Below are positions 1 to 9,167 of a stretch of DNA of 22,593 bases, piece after piece. Origin of the DNA: Hypsibius dujardini (taxonomy: Eukaryota; Tardigrada; Eutardigrada; Parachela; Hypsibiidae); NCBI GenBank assembly GCA_001579985.1, contig LRSR01004047.1, positions 1 through 22,593 of the forward strand, read 5' to 3'. The translations under genes and the position numbers were made by a program. Position 1 is the first letter of the stretch. Every line of letters begins with the position of its first letter. The notes beneath the pieces are model-generated. The model was not told the DNA's origin and did no database searches. It worked only from the letters and a program-made list of their open reading frames with translations.

Positions 1-497
1 GAACTCTTACCAAGCGACAAGTGGAAGTCAGGCAACTCATACAGTTCGTGTGATATCCACTGTGATTTATTGGTATTTAACATGACTTTTATCATCAGCA
101 ATACCCAACAAGCTTCTAGTAATTAATGGTACTTCACTTTGCTGGTGAGTAGTTTGCTTCACGAGTAGGCGACTCTCAGCTCTTCTACGAACATTCACGC
201 ATGAAATCAATTGTTCCGTTGGAATAACAGCCGCCGAAAACATTGTTCGTCCGAATCCTAAAGTTGCCTCCGTTCAATTTCTTTCTTTATACCTTTTTTT
301 CGAAATTTCACAAATGCAGATCGCTTTCAAAGATCGCAATTGAATATTGATTGTCTACGAGACGGGCGGCGTACAAAAGAATACGGCGACATTACATATG
401 AACGTATATCGCTGCTGACTACCGTCTGTGGAAGTTATTCTTATATAATCCAAATTGTGTTTGATTGTCGACGTGAAACTAGTTACCGAATGAATTT
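1..497. other. Non-coding stretch beyond the 3' end of the first astacin
   Basis: AT-rich, with no ORF, RNA gene or repeat that I can support. It holds the end of the 3' flank of the astacin at 570-2583. Confidence 0.4.
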
Positions 498-503
498 TTT
501 ATT
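498..503 (-). terminator. Probable polyadenylation signal of the first astacin gene
   Basis: AATAAA on the minus strand, about 67 bp past the TAG stop at 570-572. This is a normal distance for an animal cleavage/polyadenylation signal. The assignment rests on the hexamer and its position only. Confidence 0.5.
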
Positions 504-569
504 CAATTAACCCTTTCCATGCAACTATCGACAGGTTAAAGACAATTAATAAATATGCCTGTATTATTT

Positions 570-2583
570 CTAATCCGTACAGTAGTTGTTACATCGATTG
601 CCGCTTATACAGAACGTGCAGCACACTGTTCCCGATCCCTTCGTGATACAGTCCTCTGCTGACTGGCAGTTGTCCACAGGCAATCCGTCGGCACTAGTCG
701 GACACCTTTCTGTAGGAAAACACAATTAGCAATTTAAACATTTCTCGCAAAGATTCCGGACTCGTTATTATTCTTACTTGGGCGTTTTGTCGGTTTCAAC
801 GTGAAAGTAATCATGCGTTTAGTTGACGTTGAGTCAGTTGATGTTGCCTCAGTTAATGGTGCGTCCGTTGAGTCGTCAGTTGACGTTTGTTGTGTTGTGA
901 GCGTCGTAGTAGAAACGGTGGTCTCCGTTGTCTCCATATCTGGTGCCGGGGTAGTAGGGCATTCGTACAGGAGGTTGATGCGTTTTACGTCCATAACACT
1001 CATGGCGACCCGGTTTCCAATGGAGGCTATTCCATTGTTCGGCAAAATAGTCGGAATGTCCTCATCTGACTGCCTGGCGAATGCGTTGTGCGCGTAATGT
1101 AGAATGCTGTTGTAGTCGTACGGTAAATCGGAAGTTATGCCGCGATATTTAGCAAACTGATTGTGCATAGCTAAAGATGAAAATTGGGTACAATAATTAT
1201 CAGAAAATGTGGCTCCTGCTGTTAGGAATATTTTACATGGAGGGATATTTTGATAGATTATTCGCACGTATTGGTCCCTGTCCATGCGGCTTTGCTCGTG
1301 CTCGAATCCCAGGGCGTGCATCAGCTCGTGCTGAACTTCACCTAGCATGGTTAAACAGTTGGCTTGAAGGTTGATAAATTGCTGTTTTTGAGTTCGGCCG
1401 ACGTATGAATAGCACCTAAATGAAAGCGAGAATTTTGTTCACAGGTATTCGGGCGGTTGAAAGCCGAAACCCGTTGCACGAGTTTTTTTTCGACAGATTT
1501 GTAATTCAATAAATTTCAAATTTCAAATTATCTTCTCAGTATGGTAGCTTCCAAAAACAATTTTTCAGTGTTTTTCTCTCCTAAAGATGTGTTTTCGCTT
1601 TTCTGTTTCAACACGAGGCGCTGCAGATAAAAAACCGGCGTTCGCAAAAAAAAGTTCAGCAAAAAATCATGTTGAAACATCGTTGTATATTTTATTTTGA
1701 AATCAGTAAACGCGTGATTGTTTTTGCCGAAATTTGTTTATCAAACTTCTTGTTTGTATTGGTATGCCGTGAAGTTTGTAACTACCGAACAAAATACTCA
1801 CCCGTCAGAGCTTTTGACAAAAGTGATATAATTTTTCTCATCAATTCGCGGAGTGAATTTGATACATGTCTTGAGCATCATGTCTTCCATTGCGTCCCGA
1901 ATCAGGTTGGTCTGAGTTGAATCTGGAATGAAAGGAAGCACATTAAAAGCAAAGTTTCAACTAAAAAAGGAAGCATTTTTTTATTTCGTGGCTCACTGAA
2001 ATCGTCCTTGGTAAATGTGAATGGCACGACTCCGTCAGGCCAAAGTTGGTCTTTGTCCTTTACAGCGTTTTTGACTCTCAGGGCTGCGATTTCTGCCTGT
2101 AATATATCAGGCACAAAATTATCCAAGCGCCACATGTCCTGTTTAGCTAATGGAATATTTATCGGTGCTTTGGTTCCATCACAGGATCGAACACCAATCA
2201 AATGTGAACAATCCTCGCTTCGTATTCTGCTGAAGTCAATTCATAAAAATACCTCGAACTGTACTACGCTTACCTTATCGACCGGTATGTCTACGCCCGA
2301 AATGTCTCCTTCAAACAAGGCTCCACTCAACGAAGAGTCCTTTCTGCTTTTTGAATAAGCATACACAGATGGGGAAATTAGGCTGCGCCAATCTGAAAAT
2401 AGTAGGTAACAATTTAGGCAATGAAACACGGTAACTTTATCATGTGACCGGATCATGCTTACTGGAAGGGACTGAAAGATCTGCCTCCCGTCTGACAACC
2501 ATATGAGCACTAGTCATGTCCCAGACGTAACATGATGTAATAACCAACAGTACGACCGTCGCGTGATGCGAGTTCATTTTCAT
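570..2583 (-). CDS. Secreted astacin (M12A) metalloprotease with C-terminal WAP-like module
   Basis: Zinc endopeptidase, expected to be exported as a zymogen. Seven exons (2583-2463, 2392-2274, 2096-1997, 1922-1802, 1415-1237, 1170-778, 709-570) join in frame at GT-AG sites to give 390 residues. The start ATG opens a hydrophobic signal segment (about residues 9-20). LFEGDIS near residue 70 fits the astacin aspartate-switch pro-segment. The catalytic domain starts near NAVKD..LWPDGVVPF; HELMHALGFEH at 183-193 gives three zinc His and catalytic Glu184, followed by RMDRD. The Met-turn region reads SILHY (235-239): Leu237 replaces the usual Met, while the zinc-associated Tyr239 is kept. A Thr/Ser-rich linker leads to an eight-Cys tail (C, C, C, CC, C, C, C) of WAP type ending in CTD-TAG. 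Intron 1171-1236 is 66 bp with no in-frame stop, so its retention would add 22 residues. Exon phases match the second astacin at 10.5-13.3 kb. Confidence 0.93.
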
Positions 2584-2775
2584 TGGCCACTGGTTAAATA
2601 ACAGATAAAAACGGTGGGAGAAACTAAAGTAAAGCTTTAGTTTTGTAATGCAACATGTATATTAAATGTCAGTCACTATTTTTTGATATTATCAGAAACC
2701 AATGAGAAAGGAATATAACTAACAATGAAATGGCAATTTATGGCTGTTGAACATTCAGATATAAGTAAATCACGT

Positions 2776-2837
2776 CCGAGGTACCCACAAAGTGGTGACG
2801 AAAGTTCCGAGCTACCCACAAAGTAGTTACGAAAGTT
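2776..2837. repeat. Tandem duplication, two copies of a 31-bp unit
   Basis: The units 2776-2806 and 2807-2837 share CCGAG(G/C)TACCCACAAAGT and the tail ACGAAAGTT, differing at a few positions. They lie about 200 bp upstream of the ATG of the minus-strand astacin (2583), so they sit in its promoter-proximal region. Any regulatory role is inference. Confidence 0.8.
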
Positions 2838-3535
2838 CCAATCTGTACGACTGAGAAACAACATATGCCCAGCGGGAGATGAACCGCTCACGTACCAGAC
2901 TTAATTATTGCGTCTCATCATCGCAATTCCAACTGGCTTTCGCTGTGAGAGTACAGGTCAATTGTATAGATACTAGTCCAGCTACGCTTCTGCTTACAAA
3001 CCTGTTCCAGGCCAGCTTGCAATTCTTCAGAAATCGCTTATTCATACTGCATTATGCTTTCCGTTTGACGTGAGTTTGACGTGTAGACGTGGAAATTGTG
3101 TAAGAACCGTCAACACGCGTGGGAAGATAACAGGTTTATCATTCGGGTAGCTCACGACTGTCTGGAAAATCTAAACCGTAGCCTGCCGAACTAGTAGAAT
3201 TTACTAAAAACGACAGTTTTTCTTAACAAGGAGAAATCCCATGAAACTCTGAATCTTCAGATATAGTGGTTTTTATAAATCATCAAATTTTTTAAAACCA
3301 CCGAAGGGCATTGCATGTGTGCACATGCTAATCTCTATACTAATCGAGCTGTGTTTGTCCATACGCGGGTCCGTTCGCTACGCGTTTGAAATCGTTGCGA
3401 TTGCGTTTCTACGCAGCAGCAGCACAAGTACTACGTAGTTGTGGGTGGCGCTGGCGGAGGACCGTAGCATACTGAATGCCGCCATAATTGTCGAGCTAAC
3501 GTTCAAGAATATACTGACAGCAAAAAACAATACAC

Positions 3536-3705
3536 AGACAGATCGAGAAACATACAATCGAACAGGGCGGTACAACGTGACAGATAGACAGAGTGATGAA
3601 AAAAAAACAGATATCGAGACATTAAGCCGGAACCGGTTGACAGAGGAGACAGTCAGATAGTCAGACAGATAGACAGCCAGTCAGATAGACAGACTGACAG
3701 GCAAA
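3536..3705. repeat. Degenerate CAGA/CAGATAGA tetranucleotide repeat
   Basis: Irregular CAGA, GATAGACAG and CAGTCAGATAG units, densest at 3645-3705. On the other strand this is TCTG, the same motif family as the array at 14.7-15.1 kb. Confidence 0.75.
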
Positions 3706-4350
3706 CGTTGCGGTGACTGAGAACGCGCGTAGCGCGCGGGCGAAACTAGCTTTTTACTATTTCGAAAGACATAATTTACTGCCGAGTTCGTGCAGTTGGA
3801 TTTTTTACTCGTTATTTGATTTGAAAGCGGTTTTATACCATATATACCAGTAGTGTATCGAAGTGGCAACGCTCTTTACGCGTGCTCAGAACGACTTCTG
3901 TTGGCAAATTTATGCCTGCAAAATATAACCGGTTAGACATACGCTACTTTCCAGACCAAAATGCCATTTGTAAATTTGGTGATTTTATGTCATCATAAGG
4001 GTTGAGGAGAAATCTGTCCCTGGTGCCAGTCATTCGCGGTGTTCGCAAAAAACGTAGTAAGACGACATTTAAATTCTGTGTTTTGTATCCATTGAATTGC
4101 AGTAATTGTTCGAATCTTTGAAAAGATCTATTTGGAATATGACGGTGAAATACAATATACCACTTATTTGGTCCACTATGGCAGTATTTAACAGTATAGT
4201 CTGTTATTTATTTCTGCTGTTGCAGCCTTCTTGGCGGCGCCATGCGCTAAACACCTGCCTCATCCTGACATTGTTTTCTGGTACAAGCGTCGGGAACCGA
4301 CCGGAAAGGAAAGAAGTCATGTACAGCCAAGGTGAAAGAGCCTCACTTTA

Positions 4351-5091
4351 ACTTACTAGGAAAGTAATGAAGATTTTCCCTACCGATCGACTTGAGTTTT
4401 TTTTCGCAAATAGTTATCTATTAATCATGATTTATCATTGGAGTCTCCGCGTGAAATTCACATTACCGGTTTCAGAAAATAATAAGAAAGAAAAAAACTT
4501 CCCCAGCGAGTTTGTGCTGTGCCAGATTGATTGAAAGCTCAATATTTTCCTTGATTTTCACTGAAAAAAAATGTCGATTTTGAAACATGCATTTAAACAT
4601 GTGTTTTAACACTTTCCCACGCCAAATTCAATTTGAAGTCGATTCGCATCAGCCGAATATTTTTTAGGTGTCTGGGGGCGGAGCTGTAGGCCAGCTCTGG
4701 AAAGCTACGCTCGAATTTCTTGTCCTTTTTGAGAAATACACACAACTCCGCCCCCTGACACCTGAAAAGTATTGAGCTAATGCCGATCGACTCCAAATTG
4801 AATTTAGCAAGAGAAAATATAAAAATACGTGTTTTGAATGTATTTTTAAAAACCAAAATAGTTTACAATGAAAATAAAGGAAAATAGTGAGCGTTCAATC
4901 AATCAAGCACTAGCTCACAGCACAACCTCGCTGGCAAGTATATTTCTTCCTTATTCTTTTCTGAAACCGGTAATGTGATCTCCACGCGGAGACCTCAATG
5001 ATAAATCACAATAAATGGGCTATTTATACAAAGCTATTTGTAAAAAAAACTCACGCCGATCAGGAGGGAAAATCTCCATTACTGCCCAAGT
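4351..5091. mobile_element. Foldback/MITE-like element with about 340-bp inverted arms
   Basis: The left arm (4351 to about 4688) and right arm (about 4743-5091) are imperfect reverse complements along nearly their whole length around a loop of about 54 bp. Clear matched blocks are AGATTTTCCC at both ends, GATTTATCATTG next to GTCTCCGCGTG, CACATTACCGGTTTCAGAAAA, GATTGATTGAA, and AATTCAATTTGAAGTCGAT with GGTGTCTGGGGGCGGAG. The ends read ACTT...AAGT, each flanked by TA, which would suit a Tc1/mariner-type TA target duplication, but I place the termini only tentatively. No transposase is encoded. It lies less than 20 bp after the splice donor of the relic's first exon. Confidence 0.8.
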
Positions 5092-5578
5092 TAGAGATAG
5101 TTCTTTATTTTACCAGATCGGCCACACATTTGCGAAGCTACGCACCCGTGGTATTTTGTGTCATTATCAATTGAGCCAGAAGTTTGGCGTGCCCCAAATA
5201 AGAAATATTTTCAAGGTTGTGATGTGCACCGTGTGTTGAGCGAGATTTGAAAAGAAAATCTTTCTTGTGAGGCTGAAAATGGGGGGGGGGAGCAGTTCTT
5301 GCTCGTAGAAGTGTGTATCGTTTAAATATTCAATTACTTTTAGGGGTTTCATGAGGGTGTAAAAAAATAAAATAAAACTTTATGCTAGCTTAAATCAACC
5401 AATCAGCCGTTGAATCGTATGGTAACTCCGTTAGGGAGGTCTGGAAACTTTCGATTTTTTCCCTGCGGATACGAGACCTCGAGGGCCGCTGGAATACTTT
5501 TCTAAAATCTTCATATTAAGTTCACTATTTGGAAAAAAAATTCAGGGAAATCGGGGTGTGATGACCCGTTCCGACCCC
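5092..5578. other. Non-coding stretch between the foldback element and the astacin 3' fragment
   Basis: This is where the relic's pro-segment and catalytic exons would be expected, but no FEGD, HExxH or Met-turn coding sequence is visible in any frame. It contains a ten-G run near 5281-5290. Astacin similarity starts abruptly near 5581, which marks a deletion or rearrangement breakpoint. Confidence 0.5.
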
Positions 5579-6489
5579 TTGTAAGTGAAACTGATATCAA
5601 GCGCATCAATGCTCTCTATCCGTGCAATTCTGGAAGAACTGCCAACCCGAAACACGTCTCTGTGGAATCATCCACACATGTAAATAAAAAAACAACAGCA
5701 ACTGAAGCAGTTTCTCCTGACGACATTGCAGTTGAAGATAGTCGATTGACGCCGGTAATTCCAAAGCATCAGCCCGGGACGACTACTGTTGAACCTTTAC
5801 TACGTAAGCACCGAGCCAGCTAAGTTTGATTAATAAGAAGCCTCTACCTAATTACAAATGCTTTAGACGAGGTCCTCTCAACCGTCTCCATCCAAGCTCA
5901 TTTTTCGTTGATCTTTAGTAAAGTTTTAATCTAAAGCAGTTTTAAAATCCGTGGAAATGAGAAATTGATCCTGAAATTATTTACCCAGTCGTTTTATAAA
6001 CATTTTCGTATTGTGCATTCAGCGGCTGACTGAATGGCAAATTTAAAATAAATCATTTTCGATACCGACTTTCAATTTTTCCCCATGTTTGTTCGAGCCT
6101 ATTATTAAGCGAAACGGCTGTATGCTTGAAGACTTACCGTCTATTTGCTGTTTCTGCTGCTCCTGCCAGGAAATTTGACGGAATGTCCCTCACATCTCAA
6201 TGGAATGGTATTATCTCAATGTGTCACAGACAGTCAGTGTATAGCGGAGGGACTGGGACGTTCATGCTGCCAGCGGTGTGCCAAAAACGTGTGTAACACA
6301 TACTGTACCGACCAGCAAGCCGGACCCACGACAGACGAAGTGACGACCACAATGATCGTCGATCTCAACTCTCAACTTGCTCCTAAAACCAGTCTGGAAA
6401 GGGGGCACAGTCATTTTTCTCCGGACAAGACCAAACTGACTATGCAGACCGACGGAAATCTTGTTTTGTCGGCAATTTCTTCTGTTGGT

Positions 6490-6492
6490 TAG
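6490..6492 (+). other. In-frame TAG inside the lectin domain
   Basis: The frame is open before (from 6145) and after (to 6760) this TAG, and lectin homology continues on both sides in the same frame: NLVLSAISSVG, stop, SETVLWSSGT. No splice sites are visible that would remove it. TAG is a genuine terminator in the astacin at 570-572, so general reassignment is unlikely. A nonsense mutation is the simplest reading. Confidence 0.85.
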
Positions 6493-6815
6493 TCTGAGAC
6501 GGTTTTATGGTCCTCTGGGACTGACTTACTGACCGATCCCCCTGTGTCACTCAGTGTGCTCCCAAGCGGTGACATCATCATGCGCGATGAATCTGGAGTC
6601 GACATATTATGGAGATCTCAAACGGCTGGCCCCAAGTATAGGGGCTCCAGCTTATGGGTAGGTGATGGAGGGAGCCTGTGCCTCGCCCATGATGTCACCG
6701 GGCCGTGTCTGTGGACGCCTGTCGGTAGATTTAACCAAGAAAAGAACCATCACATACAGTAGAAAAAGCAACAGTATTAATAATGTGAAGACAATGCGAA
6801 AGCGGACTCACGGAT

Positions 6816-6821
6816 ATTAAA
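6816..6821 (+). terminator. Possible variant polyadenylation signal (ATTAAA)
   Basis: ATTAAA about 55 bp beyond the terminal TAG of the lectin ORF (6760-6762). It is a common variant hexamer, but the assignment is weak because the gene looks broken. Confidence 0.25.
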
Positions 6822-7379
6822 GACACCTGCTAGGTACAAGCGTAAGCATAAAGTATAAGCATGTTGGCATATGCATGGGGACGGGTGGGGAAGTATTAGT
6901 CACTACCAGCACACCGTTTGCCAGCCAGGTATACTACGCGTGCACCAAAACTGAACCCGCTATAGCGTTGTCCCATAACTAGCCAAATCTCCCAAAATCT
7001 GAACTTTCTCACATTGGTTTACTAATTTCCGGTAGAGCAATGTTTTTTCTGCATGTAAGCGTCAAAAATTGATTTTCTACTCTTTGGCTGCACCAAATTT
7101 CAAACGCGTTTTACACAGAATTCTGGCAAGTGGACAATGGTTGATTTCGATAGCCAGTCTTTCAATTTCCAAATCGAACTTCGTTTTTAAGAACGTTCAG
7201 TTCATTGTACTCGCTAAACCAGCTTTACTAGTTTGAGCTGCTCTAAATGAAACATTCTTCCTGTCGGTTTTGTAGTTATTTATGTCTATATGTTTTCCTA
7301 TGCCGAAAAAGTGCGCAGCCTCGCATAATCCATATTCATTTCGCGAATGACTTATTATTACCAAATTGTTTTTTCTGCG
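6822..7379. other. Non-coding stretch
   Basis: AT-rich between the lectin relic and the defensin-like relic. No ORF, RNA or repeat that I can support. Confidence 0.4.
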
Positions 7380-7630
7380 ATGGGACGAAATAGATTTCCG
7401 CCGACATGTGGCAGCCAGCTTGGGCTATTGTTATTCCTGCTCGCTTTTGTTGGATCCGCATGAGCGATCCGAAGCCGTGTGTAAGCTAGACTTATGCCGA
7501 GCAATGTGAAAGAGACGATCCAGTTTGTGCATAGAACTGCATCGACGAAAAGCTAAGCGGCGGGAGATGCGGGTTGCTTAAAAGCCTCCGATTGTGCTCC
7601 TGTACTGGCTGTCCCGGGGATACACGTAAA
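7380..7630 (+). pseudogene. Defensin-like (CSalpha-beta) antimicrobial peptide relic
   Basis: ATG at 7380 opens a frame with a typical signal-peptide core (LGLLLFLLAFVGSA) that stops at TGA 7461. A different frame (7505-7612) gives the cysteine pattern C-x6-C-x3-C-x9-C-x8-C-x1-C with GGRC at the fourth Cys, matching invertebrate defensins, where the GG[YR]C...CxC gamma-core is characteristic. The mature frame carries TAG codons at 7487 and 7532, the latter inside the CxxxC helix motif. The signal and mature parts are in different frames and no credible intron joins them. Expected role if intact: secreted membrane-active peptide. Six correctly spaced Cys make chance unlikely but not impossible. 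Confidence 0.5.
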
Positions 7631-8670
7631 AAATTTGTTTCTCTTCGTATGTATTGATTATTTTGTAGGAAGTAAGCAGGTCCCACCCTATCACATCGGT
7701 TTCCATTTCTCCGCAAACGAAACAAACGTCGAGAGACAAACGTTCAGAAATGTGTTATCATCTCATTTATAAAGCCCCACCAGTGCCGTATCTTTCAACG
7801 GTAATGTTTCTACAAAATGTTGTAATACTTTTTCAGATTACAATTTGACGGGGACGCTTCTAATTTCTTGCCGCAAAAAACAGGGTGTTAGTCAAAACTG
7901 CCAAAAGTATTTTCTGTCGGATTTATAACCATTTGATTTGCGACAGATCGTCTAATTTTCCGATCGATATGAAGATATGAATGTGTCTCCTCAAATATCG
8001 TTGAGGCTTGGTTACGCTGGTGTGGCGTAAGTTACCGTTGCAACGGGTTTGTTACCGTGTTCGTAACCGAAACCTGCTGGGCAGGACCAACAAGGTTGAT
8101 TTTGGGTTTGTCCAGTTCCTTTTTTTCAAATCTCAGAATTATTCTCATTGGAAACGGCAACTGCTGGTTCCCACGTAAATCTCCCGTATTCTGGTGTTCC
8201 GGAGCAAGAGACAAATACTTGAGTTACTTTCGGTAAATGTGTTGTTCGATGATGATGCAGAAACACTAAAGTATAAATCGCAATACGAGTGCATGTGCAT
8301 AAACCTGCACAGTGGCGCGCCCACAAGATGTTGCTAGACTGCTATTGACTGCTATTCCTTGTTTCAAGGTGTCTCGACTTTTGGCGGATTGATACGGTAG
8401 CGCTAATTCCAATTTTCACAACTGTGAAAAACCCCGAAGGTCGTTCTATCGTTGCCTTGCAGACGATTGCTAGTTACTGCAATGTAAGACGAAATATTGA
8501 ATTTTGCAGTTTCGCTTCCAAAAATGACAAATTGGTATTCTCAGGAGAAACTGAATCGTGCTTGAGCGCACTCTTTTCCGGCTATCCACCACCAGCATCG
8601 CTTCCGGTCTTGTTTATTGTCCCGTTGAGCTTGAGTCCTAAAGTAAAAGATGCCATTTAGTATTGAAATA
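7631..8670. other. Intergenic; possible orphan minus-strand exon and one dispersed-repeat copy
   Basis: Two overlapping open minus-strand frames at about 8032-8326 (for example CSGTPEYGRFTWEPAV) have a somewhat protein-like composition, but no signal peptide, convincing splice partners or paralog in the window, so I do not call a gene. One copy of a dispersed repeat of about 75 bp lies at 8403-8477. Confidence 0.3.
8403..8477 (+). repeat. Dispersed repeat of about 75 bp, copy 1
   Basis: Shares AATTCCAATTTTC, ACCCCGAAGG, TTCTATCGTTGCCTTGCAGA and GCTAGTTA with 15211-15283, in the same orientation and with a few substitutions. It is not coding in a conserved frame. Confidence 0.8.
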
Positions 8671-9167
8671 TCACATTTTGCTTGAACTGGGTGTACCTTG
8701 CTCTGGCGAACCCAAATACCGCCCGCTCCAGGGTGCGGCACTTCCACAGCGGTTCTCATTATTGGCTTCCATGCAGTCTGTTACTCCGTTGCAGTCAAAG
8801 TCCAAGCTGTTGTAAAAGGCGCACGTCGCAAGGATTTCTGTATCCAAGTCGGCATTGAAGACTTTTGGAACCAGTGCTGCAATATTATCACCAACGGTTT
8901 CATTCGGAAAATGTTCCGTAACGTAGGGTCTCGTTCACTTACAGTTTTTGCCGATCTCCCAGCGCTTTTCCGACGGAAGAAGAACATCAGCTGCGCAGTC
9001 CATGTCGTAGTACTTCCTTCTGGCATCACTGGTAAAATTTGCAAACCTACGCTCTCCGCCGCTGCCTTCGCAGCTGGTTTTGCAAGTGTAAGTCAAGTTT
9101 GTGTAGAAGTAGCAGAAAAAGTCCGGCACAACCGGATCCGCTACGACTGGAAGAATTGTCGAATTTC
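8671..9167 (-). CDS. Cys-rich secreted-type protein, 3' exons (partial; family not recognised)
   Basis: Two exons, 9167-8943 and 8876-8671, join at a T|GTAAGT donor and a TTGCAG acceptor and give 143 residues ending at TGA 8671-8673. The frame holds two similar cysteine modules, FFCYFYTNLTYTC and LATCAFYNSLDFDC. Both have the form C-x2-Y-x(6)-C followed by another Cys after three or four residues. The exon phases (phase 1 in, phase 1 between) and the terminal-exon length (206 vs 203 nt) match the last two exons of the gene at 17157-18376, so they are paralogs. The upstream exon ends in phase 1, but I could not find the signal-peptide or N-terminal exons in 9168-10540; the gene may be partial or diverged. 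Function unknown. Confidence 0.7.

Larger units (their letters stand above)
2584..4177. other. Intergenic region between the first astacin and the plus-strand astacin relic
   Basis: No gene that I can support. It contains the 31-bp tandem pair (2776-2837), a short hairpin GCATGTG-TG-CACATGC near 3313-3328, a CAGA-type simple repeat (about 3536-3705) and a CGCGCG-TAG-CGCGCG hairpin near 3724-3738. The short ORFs here look like chance reading frames or repeat translations. Confidence 0.5.
4178..6762 (+). pseudogene. Broken astacin relative: signal exon, deleted core, WAP-like and lectin tail
   Basis: Three surviving pieces. The first (about 4220-4331) aligns codon for codon with exon 1 of the astacin at 13342; both are 112 nt and end G|GTGA, but TTG stands where that gene has ATG. 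An in-frame ATG exists upstream at 4178. The second (5581-5803) is the end of the catalytic domain, SETDIKRINALYPC, plus a Thr-rich linker, closed by a C|GTAAGC donor as in the paralog. The third (6170-6762) begins after a CCTGCCAG acceptor in the matching phase and encodes an eight-Cys WAP-like module (C, CVTDSQC, CC, C, CNTYC) and then a bulb-lectin-like domain (TDGNLVL, VLWSSGT, LPSGDIIM, ILWRSQT). Exons for the pro-segment end, HExxH and Met-turn are not found between 4332 and 5580. An in-frame TAG at 6490-6492 interrupts the lectin domain. A rearranged, expressed lectin gene cannot be fully excluded. Confidence 0.75.

Noticed and set aside
2870-2900. GGTTCATCTCC resembling a tRNA B box in a small hairpin, on the minus strand
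   Set aside because: No cloverleaf or A box at a proper distance; the loop length does not fit a T-arm.
4593-4856. 87-codon minus-strand ORF
   Set aside because: It spans the arms and loop of the foldback element and shows no transposase features.
6145-6169. ATG and leucine-rich start (LFLLLLPG) at the head of the WAP-like ORF, resembling a signal peptide
   Set aside because: The stretch is the polypyrimidine tract and acceptor of an intron; paralog alignment places the exon start at 6170. It remains a remote alternative start.
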